Positions 50,035 through 61,800 of a stretch of 64,000 nucleotides of DNA are shown piece by piece. The stretch is from Holacanthus passer (Eukaryota; Chordata; Actinopteri; Pomacanthidae). The notes under the pieces were generated by a model. The model saw only the letters and a program-made list of their open reading frames with translations. It searched no databases and was not told the origin of the DNA. The position numbers and the translations under genes are program-made. Where the stretch lies: NCBI GenBank assembly GCA_025331565.1, contig JAFREQ010000009.1, forward strand, positions 9,413,501 through 9,477,500, written 5' to 3'. The number at the start of each line of letters is the position of its first letter. Position 1 is the first letter of the stretch.

Positions 50035-50106
50035 GGCTCGTTGGTCTAGGGGTATGATTCTCGCTTTGGGTGCGAGAGGTCCCGGGTTCAAATCCCGGAC
50101 GAGCCC
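50035..50106 (+). tRNA. tRNA-Pro (anticodon TGG)
   Basis: The 72-base sequence folds into a full cloverleaf. The 7-bp acceptor stem pairs GGCTCGT with ACGAGCC, the anticodon stem pairs CTCGC with GCGAG, and the loop TTTGGGT gives anticodon TGG at 50067-50069. The B box is GGTTCAAATCC within a CCGGG/CCCGG T-stem. The discriminator base is C, as usual for eukaryotic tRNA-Pro. CCA is not encoded and there is no intron. No T4 run follows until 50367. The gene lies in the spacer between divergent stambp and slc39a14. Confidence 0.95.
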
Positions 50107-50554
50107 ATCATTTAGTCAAATTCACCACAATGTAGACGTCACATTTATTGTATGTATACAGTGTTCATTGTCCACAACACAAATTATACAATATGTCATA
50201 CCTCAGTGACAGTGACAGAAGAAACGTCCGCCACTGCAAACTAATGAGCTCTTTGATTATGTGAGATCACATACTATATATTTCAGTGATTTGCATTTCA
50301 AATTATGAGTGTTTCTCATAATTACATAACAAAACAAACAGTATGAATGGCTTACAAAATATTATCTTTTGTTATAAATGAAACTACTCAGCAGTATATA
50401 TAGGTACAGCTTGAGCAATTATGCAATTGACAGAAAATTGGCAACTATTATGGTTATTTAAGTTATTTATCATGAAAACACATTTCACAAACGTGAGGAT
50501 TTGCTGTTTTTCCCTTTACTAATAATAGTTTTAACATGTTTTTTGTTTATTATT

Positions 50555-50735
50555 ATTTTGAGATTTGGACTATTGGTTGGACAAAAAGCACTGTAAAGCT
50601 GCCACTTTGTTCTCTAGGTGGTGAAGCCATTTCTTAATATTTTCAGAATTTTTACAAACCAAACAATTAATCAATTAATGAAATAAATAACCATCAGATT
50701 AATCCATAATGAAAATAATCATTAGTTGCAATCCC
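50555..50735 (-). repeat. Ancient teleost repeat, copy 2
   Basis: On the minus strand it reads 'taatgattattttcattatg', 'gattaatc', 'ttaattgattaattgtttgg', then 'tttttgtccaaccaatagtc'. It is the same family as 14621-14926, in reverse orientation. Confidence 0.5.
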
Positions 50736-50944
50736 ATTGAAAAAGGTTCAAAATGAGATCCACCTAAACAGTACTACAACAGTAAAATCATGCTTTAACG
50801 TTAATGCAACAGTAATAATAATAATCAAATGACATAATATATAATTATTTAACATGTCATTTGTCTTACTTATGTACAAAGGATCTGACACAAAAATGAG
50901 CTTCATTGCATTCATTCATTCATTGCTTAATATTCAGCATTTGT

Positions 50945-51140
50945 TTACTGTTTTAAATTTGTCACAATATTTATTGCATTGCACTGCTATTCTTTTTAAA
51001 GCTGCCATCGTCTTACCTTTGCTTTTGCTTTTGTTGCTTTTTGTTTGCTTATTTTTGTTGCTTTTTGTTTGGCTCCACTGCTCTTCCTGTCTTAAATTGC
51101 CCCTCGGGGATAAATAAAGTTCTTTGAATTGAATTGAATT
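50945..51140 (+). mobile_element. LINE/SINE-type 3' tail ending in (GAATT)n
   Basis: 'ttgcattgcactgctattct' leads through T/G-rich simple sequence to 'cctgtcttaaattgcccctc', 'ggggataaataaag' and a GAATT repeat (51126-51140). This is the familiar 3' terminus of fish non-LTR elements, with a short tandem tail. It ends within about 30 bases of the presumed slc39a14 exon 1. Confidence 0.5.
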
Positions 51141-51164
51141 AATATGAATCTGTCGTCTTGCAGT

Positions 51165-51466
51165 AGCCGCTACCGACCGCACGAGGGAGACACGTTCATC
51201 TTGAAAAGGGCGAGCTGTGTCGACGTCACCACAGTGAGTGACCCCAGCACATCCTCCACACGCGTTGAGCCTTTCACGGTTTTTTTGAATGGGAGGGAAA
51301 AAAAAGATCATCTCCGCCTGTGAATGAGTGAACGGACCGCAGACATCCTGCTGCCCACATCCGACATTGTCTTTCCCTGACATCTGTGATCTGTCTGAGC
51401 CGAAGGGACGCTGTTGTTGAGACGAGTCGACGTCAAGTCTGTCTCTGCCCCCAGCATCATCACCGG
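51165..51466 (+). other. slc39a14: slc39a14 non-coding exon 1 (5' end approximate)
   Basis: A CpG-richer patch ends in CACCGG|GTAAGC, a good donor, at 51466/51467. It contains a CRE-like GACGTCAC (51220-51227) and a second GACGTCA (51429-51435). It lies upstream of the slc39a14 coding exons on the same strand, so assignment to this gene is by position. The transcription start is not determinable. Confidence 0.5.
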
Positions 51467-52854
51467 GTAAGCTAACTGTCAAAGGCTAATGAGAAGCTAG
51501 CTAATATACCTGAGTCCACGTTAGCTTTAGCCACTGAAACCGGTTTATATACATTCACAGTGGATACATTTATTCACACATTCAAGGTTTCTAGTTCCAG
51601 GTTAGCTCATTACTACGTGTTGGATTAAAGACCAGCTATAGGAGCTAACATAATGTGTTAGCTAGATTAAGTTGAACCAAATGCTGGGACTCATTGACTT
51701 CATTTCATCTTCATCATCATCATTCGCCGGTTCCGTTTCGTTTTTGTGGAAAACACAGAGATCGAGGGAAATAGTGTGTGTGTGTGTAAACATGATCCAG
51801 GTGAGATACAGGAAGTGGAGCAAACCTGAGAATGATCAGTCATCCATTCACAGCATCGAAGGACCAGATGAGCGCTGTGCTCCTGTCTCCCCTTAAAGTC
51901 ACTCTGCTTCTGCATTGAAGTCATGGAAAAGCCCTGGAAATTCATTGCGTGTGAAATCTCAGCAATACTATAATGGAAAGAAAGAAAAGTAGATGTTTTG
52001 CATTCATGCATCCAAAAGTTTTCAGACCTTAAGGATGTTAAATTCTTAATATGAATGCAGTCAGTGTTCTAGCTACTCCAAATAATGTGATGATATTTTA
52101 ATATCATATCACATGTTTTGCTTGTTAGACAGAATTCTGCTCAGTGGCTGAATCTGCCGCTGATAGATGAATTGGCTAGTTAAGTAAAATGTACAACAAG
52201 TCATCTTGAAATGTCTCTTAAAGTGGAAAATATCTATGGCCAGCACTTCAAAATGACACTTAGTTGCAGGACTTAAGTACATGTGCTTTGTGGCTTTCTC
52301 ACCTCTCAATCTCTGACCTCTAATCTTGCCTCTGGGTAAAAGTGAGGGGTTCAGACAGACAGAGTCATGTCTTAACCCTTTAATTTTATGGTGAATGGTC
52401 CTTTGTTGGATGAGTGGAGGACATGGACAATGTGTTCGGTGAACCAACATTGTGCCCACGGCCATCACTCTCTCATCTAATAACAGCCTTGGGGGATGAT
52501 ATCAGCTTGAGGACTGAGCGAAATTATAATTATGGGCCTTGGGTAGAGGTTGATGAGCCGATGCATAGCTTAACCTGCCCTCTGCCCCAAAAGCATATAA
52601 AGTGACCCGAGATGAGACAGTTGAGCGTGAGGATGTGAGAAGACAAACCAGAGTCTGCTTCTAGGAACGAACTGCACTGAATTAAGAGGAAACTAGCAAG
52701 AGGCAGATGCTGTTTTTGTGTCTCCAATCATAAAAGGTACTGTGTGCTTCATGCTTTAGAATTAGCAGAGTTTGTCTTTTTTGAGACAGGCACAAGAGAA
52801 GTTGAGAGGAACACTAGGGAGAATTGTTTCTGCTGGTGTCTGATCCAGGGGCAG

Positions 52855-52871
52855 CACACACACACACACAC
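52855..52871. repeat. (CA)n microsatellite
   Basis: Eight to nine CA dinucleotides are visible. Confidence 0.9.
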
Positions 52872-52931
52872 GGGTGGCAGGGCTCTTTAAGAACATGCCT
52901 TGTTTCATCACAAGCCTATACTGTATGTTAG

Positions 52932-52933
<2 letters not shown>

Positions 52934-52966
<33 letters not shown>
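52934..52966. repeat. (GT)n microsatellite with GA tail
   Basis: About 16 GT dinucleotides are followed by a short GA run; directly visible. Confidence 0.95.
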
Positions 52967-52974
<8 letters not shown>

Positions 52975-55559
52975 TGAGACAGTACTGCAGATCACCAGAC
53001 ACACAATTATCATGATACAGAGATCAGACAAATAGCTGCTCTTCTTTGTCTTGATGGTAAACTGAATACCTTCTGGGTTTTTTGGACAAGACATGTGTCC
53101 ATTGACTCTGGGAGCTCATGATAGAAATTTTCACTGATTAATGAATGAATCAAGAAAACAACTGGCAGTTGAATTGAGTCAGTCTCATAATGATGCATGA
53201 GCCACATTTCAATTTTGCTGAGATGTTCAGTGGTTCACTCTGCTGAGTATTTTGATGAATGATGCTACTTCTGTGCTATTTGACTGCAGATTTTGTCCCC
53301 AATGGACATCTTGTTTTTATCTGATAAGAAAAAGTCCTTACTTTTTTTATTGCAACAAAATGGCATTATTAAGTACCCATAATACAGAGCACTGTTAAGA
53401 GTCGATGAAAAGTGTGCTAAGATGACTGAGCATGGATGTTTTGGGGGGAAACTTTGAGCCACGACTCTTGCCCTTAGCTATAGACAAAAGAGATATTATC
53501 AGTTGAAAGCAGGCTATAAACTTGCATTACCAAGAGGAAATTTTCGGTGTGACAGAGCAAACAAAAAGTTTCCATCAGCACTTTTGTCCATCATAACGTT
53601 GCCTTGATTGACTGCGTTGTTCCCTTTACTTTGCAATGGTCTGCCGACAACTGCCATTAATAAAAGCAACACTTTTCCGTGCCCACAGAGTCAAACCTTT
53701 GAAGGTGTTGTTTAGTTCGATGTTATGCACCATGTTAATTATTTACTAATTTATTCAGAAGGTGTGTGGGTTTTGAGTAGTTTGCTGGGTTATATAAATT
53801 AAATCCTGGCAGAACAGGTAAGCAAATGCCCAAGTACCATACTGTGTCGACATCTCTCTTTCTTTCTCTGTGTGTGCCTGTCTCCTGTTAGACCCGTGAC
53901 CAATCAGAGGTTTTATTTCTTCTTAGTCAGCTGGTGAAATTGATGACGACAAGGGAAACTTCTCACTGAGCTGTGTTTGCACATGGCTGTATGAGCCATT
54001 AGTGTGTGTGAGGTGTGGCAGTGGTTCTGATAATACTGTTAGGTTTGGTTGCCTGATGAAGCCTAATCATCATATGTGCTCATGTACTCACTCTCAGTGC
54101 TCAGATTGCCTGGTGCCAGTGGTGATGGAATTGTAAGTAATTTACCTGTGTTTACTGCTTCCTCTCTTTTCTTAATTTATTACACATTTCCTTGTGACTT
54201 CACTGTTGGTCACTTGTTTGAGCTAATTTGTTTGCGGTTTCTAAGCTGACAAAAACGTCACGAGGGGGAAGTGAAATATGAGGCAGGCAAACTGGTAACT
54301 TTCTAAGAACAGAGAGAGATTTGATGAGCAGAGTAAAATCAGCTGCATGCCTTTGGGATTGGAGTCCAGCAGACTGTGACTAAACATTTTCCTGTCCTGC
54401 TCTTTTTTCTTTTCTCCTTTGCTGCTGGCTCTCTTGCAAAACTCGTATTTAACATCATGGCAGAGGCCTTCACCGTCATGTTGAAGGACTAACATCTCTG
54501 CCGCAGACTGCCCGTCTCTCCCCACCAACCTTTATCTCTACAGCCACAAATAGGCCTTGGACTCTAAGTGCACACGCACCACAAGAACGGACGTGGTGAT
54601 TCTGTGAGTGTACAGTGACATCGGTCCAACCTGACACGCTGACATTTAAAAGCAGCTTCTGCACTGTTTTGATTGGACCAAAGCCACACTGAGACCAAGG
54701 CAAAGGCCTGCCAGTGAAGAAAGCTTGTGCTCCTTCATTGTTTATTGTAACTCAGCTGTTTTGGACCTGTACGCCCTCCAGAGCAAAGGAAGGACTTATT
54801 TAAGAGCATGAGCACATGTGTGTGTTTAGGGTCCATACCAAGTACACCTCTTGCTTTATAACAAATTAAAATAAATCTACAACTGACAACAGCTGATCAT
54901 CAAGAGCAACATACTGATAAAGAGATTCTGTTATTTTTGCTGCCCGGGGGTTGTCACCAGACATTTTCTCTAACTTCTACAGCATTTGCTGCAAAGTAGG
55001 TTCTTGCTGTTTCCTGCTGCTAGCCTTAGCAAACTCATTGACCTCTGCATTGTTTTGGTTCTTTAGATGTTTTATGAAATTGCTTGTGTTACAGGAAGGC
55101 TATTTTTCACCCCAGCTCTTGACAATTTAGCAGAGCATAGTTTGCTGCCTGCTCCACTTTTGTCATCATCGCTAATCCTATAATATCTTCAAACTGCTCT
55201 TCCTCCACCTACCTGCTCAACTGATGAGAGGTTAATGTCACATTGTCTTAAAGTGGTATTGGATGCCATAGTATCAGAGTAATTTTATGATTACAAGTAC
55301 ATGCACACTGTATCGGGACATTCCTACATACTATGAATTACAATACCAAACCATGACCACATAGAACTTCTGGACCTTCCAGCAGTCTTGATTATGGCCA
55401 GGGTTATCAGCTTCCTCAATTCAACTGAGCTATCCCTTCAATATCTCTGCTTGTGTTTAGCCTTTGCTAGCAATGCTGCAAATCAGTGGGAAGAACTAGG
55501 GTTTGGCAATACTGCATTTTCAGGGCTTTTGCAATAATGTGATGAAGTTGCCATTATTT

Positions 55560-55725
55560 GTCTGGTCTGTGGATTGGCCCACGTTAATGAATTAATTGAT
55601 TCAATTATAAGAATAATAATTTCGTCACGTTTTCCCAGAGAATCATGTAAAACAGGAAAAAGTCGATTATCAAAATTGTTGGCAGTCCACTTTTTGTCAA
55701 TCAGCTAATCGTTTTAGCATGATTA
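55560..55725. repeat. Ancient teleost repeat, copy 3 (partial)
   Basis: It contains 'gtcgattatcaaaattgttg', 'cacgttttcccagagaatca' and 'cagctaatcgtttta', matching the closing part of the family at 14621-14926. Confidence 0.5.
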
Positions 55726-56717
55726 TCCACTCCTGGCTTCAACCTGTGTTTGACCAGCAATAGCAGCCAGCAGTAAGGAGGGCAAGGTTCAGATATTCTG
55801 CAACCTTTACAAGGATTGTGTAAGAGAGAAGTGCAGGGGAGAGAAATGAAAAATTGGAGCTAAAGAGACTTCAGAAGGATTTTCTTTTATTTTCTGTACC
55901 TTGTTTCCCCATTTTTTTCCCCTCTACTCATTAGCACAAGCAGAGGAGGAAGAATTGGGGGAGAGGCTACAATCCATTGGAGAGAGGCTGACTTATTGTC
56001 CTCACTTTGCCTCCCCACCTCAGAAACCTGGGGGAGAGAGAGAGGGATGAAGGGACAATGCTGGTGACTGAACACAAATTAGAAGTAAGACTAAGCAGAC
56101 AGCCTGACCTGACCTGGGGAGAGTCGACAGAGCGCCGTTGCACTTTGAGACGATTTGAATGTAAAGCAGAACATTTGTCAAACATTTCCACACAGCAGGA
56201 ACACAGATGTATATTGTTGGCCAGTGAGCAGTTTGGGATGCATCTCAGTAGTATATATAAAGAGAAGGGAGGTTGTCTTTTTTTTAAAATTTTGGCTCTC
56301 TTGGCCTGTGGTGTTTTACGTTGTCTGGCTTCCCTCAGTGACACAAACTTATCATATTGGCTTGCAGCGTTCCTCCACAGCAGCTGAATTGGATGTTTGC
56401 AGCTGCAGTATTTCCCTGTCTGACTCCACTGCTGAGTGCTGACTAATTAAATGGCCTACTCTACATATAGCTGAACAGGAATGCTCATTGCAGTTTCAGA
56501 CAAGGAATGATGTGGATTTGGCTCGGTGTTGGACTTTGTGGCCTCTGTGTTTTTTTTGGAATTTGAAGGAGTCAATGGGTAGAAGCAGAAAACTGAAGCT
56601 GCCATTTCACGTTTCTTTTCTTCTTCACTGCCTCTTTTCTTCTCTTCCATCCTTTCTTATTTCTTTCTTCCTCACCGGTGAGTCGTAACCTTCGCTTTAT
56701 ATCTCTCTCCTCCACAG

Positions 56718-56907
56718 TCCACTGCACTCCTGAGGAGCCCATTGCACTCTTCAGGCATTTCTGCCTCTACACCCGCTATTCCCCCAGCTCCATCTCTGCT
56801 CCCAGCTAACCTGTAGGCAACACTCAGCACGCTCGGAGCCTTGGGGCAGACAAACTGACTCAGGCACTTTCACGCACCAGCTATCATTAGAGGCTCTATA
56901 GGAAAAG
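56718..56907 (+). other. slc39a14: Candidate slc39a14 non-coding exon 2
   Basis: A pyrimidine-rich tract ending CTCCACAG precedes the segment and AAAAG|GTGAGC follows it, a good acceptor and donor pair 190 bases apart. Read in the frame of the start codon at 58863, joined to the exon at 58834, it has an in-frame TGA and no ATG after it, so it would be 5' UTR. It may be an alternative exon. Confidence 0.5.
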
Positions 56908-57740
56908 GTGAGCGTTTTTTTTTTTTAAAAAATGAATGGGTCTGTTTATTCAGCTCAACTGTGCATGTGGACCTGCATGGTGCACTGAAATGAATCAGTG
57001 CTCTGTATGTTGGAGCAGGGGCACGGGAACGGTACAGTTTGCCCTGTGTGTGGTGTGTCTGTCTGTTAAAGTTTGCACTTTGATTTTATGTCGTCAAAAT
57101 GCTCACACCCGCGTTTGATTTAAAAGATAAATTCTTGTGTGAACAAAAGTGGGTAGGTTTTTGGTGACAAGGAAAAACAATCACTTTAAAAACAAGTCAT
57201 TAATTGCTGCATGCATGGGTTGTGTATAAGGGAGTGTTACTGTGTTCTTTTACTGGATTGTTACACTGGTGTCACTGTCATTGATGGTGTGTGTGTTGTC
57301 TGGTGGATGTGTGCTGTAATTGTCTGTAATTGTCGGCTGTGTTTATCCCACTGGCTTCCTGCTCCCTCTGTGTCCTTTGTGCTAACAGGGGGCCCTTGGG
57401 GCGACTTGTGTGTTTGGTGCTGTCTTGAGGTTTGGCTTCTTGCCTACTAAACATTAGATATTCACATACCTAAAGCTGTACCGTGCAAAAGAAGTTCAGG
57501 TCCTGACCCAAAGTTGTTGTGCCTACTAGAGAGTTCTAAACTGTTGGACACCAAATGCTTCATTACATTATTTGTTTTGTTAGTTTTTATTTGATGAAAT
57601 ATTGCTTTCTTTCATAAAAATACATTTATTATAGTATTTTATGATACATTGTTATTTTGTAGATGTATGTGTAGAAATGGGTTCAAACATAATTTTGAAA
57701 TATGTGGCTTTTTTGTTGAAGGTACAGTATGTGTCAAGTT

Positions 57741-57786
57741 TTGCCATTCAGTGCTTCTCAATTATGTTGCCATTCAGTGCTTCTCA
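57741..57786. repeat. Perfect 20-base tandem duplication
   Basis: 'ttgccattcagtgcttctca' occurs at 57741-57760 and again at 57767-57786, a period of 26 bases. Confidence 0.9.
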
Positions 57787-58862
57787 CCAAAAACAAATTT
57801 TGTGTATCCTCGAGGCCTAAAAAGCATGTTTGCTACATTTCTTTCCTCATGGAATAGTTGCCTACATTGTTTATATCTGTGTTTCTTTGTGAACAGTCTT
57901 CTTCTTTCCTGCTGTTGGTGTTACATTGCTGCATTTCTTGGCACTTATCCTCCACCAGCTGTTGAGTGGAGTAGCGTAAAGCCATTGGTGAGAGTGTGTA
58001 TTGCATCACCTGTGTGCACGCGCATGGGTCCTTGCGCATGTGCGTTACATACTAGCAAAAGAGGGACCCACTCCTGAAAACATTTCTTCATAGCACCACC
58101 AGCGGTCAAAAACTCCACAGGTTACCTTTTTTATATGAAAAAAGATTTTTATTGTTGAATGTTGAACAAAGAAAAGTCGCTCTTTAATTTACATTTAAAT
58201 AGCTTACATTTTAATTAAGTCGGCCGAGAGAGAAAACAGGTACAGCATAATAGAATGAATCTTCTGTAGAGGAAAGAGGACAAATCACATACACATGGTG
58301 GAGTAAACAACGCACCTGTCCATGATGGTGAGACACTTTCACTGTGTCCTGACTTAGATTTAGAAAATCACATATTCATATACATATTCAAACAGATTTT
58401 ATGTTCGGTACTTTTGGCGAATGTTAGGATCAACAATAATAATTTTTATAAGAACAAATCTATATATGTCATGGTGCTTAAGTGAATTTCCAATACACAG
58501 GAAAACATATATACTCATCAGGTAAGGTATCAAAAATTACTCTTCATACTCAGCTGTCATGCTGACACATGAATTTTATATAATAATCCTGACCTCTCCA
58601 AATTAGGACCTTTGTCCTTTATCTTCCTTTTAGACATTCTTTCGGTAAAAACAGCCTTCGATTTACCAGCCAGGCTGGTAAACATGAGCATGCTTTACTG
58701 ACTTCATGTGAATAATTAAAACAATGTTAGAACCCTCTTCTTTTGTAGGAGTCCAACAGTTAGAAACATTGCCAAATGCGTAGTTTTAAAGGTATGGCTA
58801 AAGTGTTTTTTTTTCTTTTGTCTCCCCCCACAGATCAACATCCTCCAGCCAGTGAAGAAGCC

Positions 58863-61800
58863 ATGCTCATCTGGTCCCCTCATGGCCGTGCCACTATGAC
58901 CATCACCCCCCTCCAGTCCCAGCTGGTGTTCGTTCTGGCCCTGACTGTTCTTCTCTGTCCCTTGGGCCATGTGACAGGTCAGGGGGAAAGCGAGACACAG
59001 TCCCCTGCCCAGGTGCTCCAGGACCTGCTGGCCCGCCATGGAGACAACAGCACTATCACGGTGCCCCAGCTGCGTGCTCTGCTGACCCTCCTCAGCCAGG
59101 GTCAGGGTGAAGGTGACAGCGACAGCAGCAATGTGGCGGAGACACCTCCAACCACGCCTTCCAAGTCCAACACCTCCAAGGTGAGAACAAACCATTCTCT
59201 TATCATGTGTCAGCACTTTGAGTTGGTAGGATTATCCAATTGAATCTATGCACATGTAGCAACAAGTAAACAGTGTTTACTTCTTGTGGTGTTGTAATGT
59301 TGACTGCAAGTGTTAAGATATTCCTTTATTCGCCAATAAGGAAACAAAATAGTTACTGTAGAACTTGTGTTCGGCATTGATGCATTGCAGCTTTTTCTTC
59401 AAGCACTGTTTTTGGCATCTGTTGCTGTAGTGTGTCAGATATAAAATATGTAAAGAATTTGCAAGCAGATTGTTCAATGTAAATGCATAAAGGAAGACTT
59501 TGGCAGTCACCACTGTTACAGTTATCACTGTATTATGTCCTTTTGGTAATTATTATGTACTTTCCGTAAACTTAGGGAGTCCTTTTATTTTTATTGTTTT
59601 ATTTTAAAAAATGTCAGAAAAATAGTGGGGAAAAAATGCCTGGTACAGTTACCCAGAGTCCAAGTTGTCATCTGTATATTTCTTGTTTGTCTGACCATCA
59701 GTGAAACCACAAAGATATTTTTGATACGGTCATGTGAGAGAGAAAAGCATCACATCCTTACATTTGAGAACGAGTTATCAAAATTGTTGTCAGTTAACAT
59801 TATGGTAATCATTAAATTCAGAGACCACAAATTATTTCAGCACTGCTACATAGTTCAGTATATAGTGTGCATGATCTCTCTATGGAGCCGCTGCTGAATG
59901 TAGTACACTAAAACAGCTTTATTAAATTTACCTAGAATTACAGTTTATAGTTGTTCTGTTGCAGTCTTTTATAACTGCCCCTGACATTGACCTCCAGCTG
60001 CTGAGGTAGAGGTCTTCATTACTAGTAGCCGTTTGGAGACCAGACAAATTCTATTTAGTCTAATCCGGTCTGTATAGTATCCTGTTCTATAGAGATTGGG
60101 TCACGGGTCTGAGGGTCCTTATGTCTTCTACTTGAGTGGATGACAGTGAAATTGTAATCAGTTATAATCATTGTAGGAGTAAGCTTTTAAAAGACCTCTG
60201 TGTCCGTGTCCTGCATTCATCATATAACCAGAGTAATTGTATTTACCTTCATTGACTTGATATAGACTGTGATAGAGAGCGATGATTAAAGGTTTATGGG
60301 CATGGGTGTTGCTGGTGTCGCAACTGGCTCCTTCAGGCTTTAACAAACAAGGGAGGTTCATCTGTTAACCTCCACGTCATCAAAAAAAAAGTTTCTTTAT
60401 AATAACTCAAATAATGCTAATCATGGGTGCGTCTCGTCAGTTCTCAGTGAGCTGTTGAGTGTTGATCTATGACAACTATGTGCCAACAAATGTTTTATTT
60501 CCACTTACAATAGATGAACCAAACCAAGATAACCAAGATAAACCAAACAAAGAAAGCAAGCAAGCATGAGAGCACCAATCCAGCTCATTAACAGGTTAAA
60601 GCAGTCCCTCAGTCAAGGTGTGGCACGAGCAATCAGATAGGACCTGAAAGTTAGAAGCAGAGAGAGACACAAATTCTAATTCTCAGATTCTTTGATTAAA
60701 TGGAAAATATTACTGATCATTTCTTTAGTGTGCTACATGCTGTCTTTAGGAGTGGTTTTGTCTCCATGTGGTATCTCCTTAGTCCTGTGGTGTGTTCAGA
60801 TTTTTTGAGGAGGTCCTCATGGCAGCAGTGCCTCAGTGCGTCCAGTCCAACAGTCAGAGGGACAAATCCAGCTCCAGTCCTGTCTGGAAGAAGAAGGAGC
60901 CACCAGTGCCACATAGCTGAAATACTTAGCATATTTCCCATGTTCAGTGTCATGGATGATTGACTCACTTGCTGATGTGCTTTTGAATAGATTATCCTGA
61001 ATGATGTTGGCAAAGTTATAAACACTTCTGAGAAATTGAATAGAACAGGACGTTTAAGGTCACACGTAGTTCAGATGTTGGATGTTGGACACGTAGCATT
61101 GTGTGTTGTTGTCTTTACTCAGAGAGCAAACGTAAAACTTCAACCTTTGGTCAGCAGCTGTCACTGTCCCCTTTTAGTGCACCACGTTCACCTCCGTTCA
61201 GTAACGTGTTCAGTCAGGTGTCACCTACATGTTGTTAAACACCTTTTAGCGGTGGCCTTTCGTCACTGGACACGTTGCATTCAAATGTTCTCGGCTGCCA
61301 CAATGGAAAGAATGATTTGTTGTCTGTGCAGAGAACAGTTTAGACAATCATTGAGTAGAATATTGAATATATATCCTGCTGTTGTGACTCCAAGTGATTC
61401 ATGTGCTTTAAATATGTGGTGAGTCACTATCAAAAGCTCCACTTGTGTTTGATTCAGTTCCACTTTTTGTCCTCATAGATTTAATTCCAAGTGGCTTCTT
61501 TGTCCCTATATAGAAATTAAATATTTACCATTTTCAATGTGACTTTTGAAGTTTGATACCTCGGATGGATGGATGGATATTTGTCCAGTTTTGCATTGTT
61601 AAATTTCTTAACAATGCTCTACAATTGGCAGTTTTGTTTAAATCCCAAGCAGTCTTTTGGCAGACAGACCTACTCCTTTTGATATCGTTTCTGACTGTAG
61701 GATAAGAAAAATGAAAAATGTTTGTTTATTGGAAATGATACAGAATTTATGGTAATGGCTTAGTTCTTAATCACTGTATTTAGAGACTAGAAGCAAACAT

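Larger units (their letters stand above)
51467..56717 (+). other. slc39a14 first intron
   Basis: It runs from the exon 1 donor to the candidate non-coding exon 2. It holds CA (52855-52871) and GT (52934-52966) microsatellites and one old repeat copy (55560-55725). I see no other gene in it. Confidence 0.5.

Noticed and set aside
50934..51482. 182-codon minus-strand open frame, the longest in the window
   Set aside because: It is antisense to slc39a14 exon 1 and runs into the retroelement tail; the Lys/Asn/Gln/Ser-rich end is translated simple sequence, and no domain is visible.
60000..60020. let-7-like 'tgaggtagaggt'
   Set aside because: It does not match the mature let-7 sequence beyond the first eight bases, and I see no hairpin arm.
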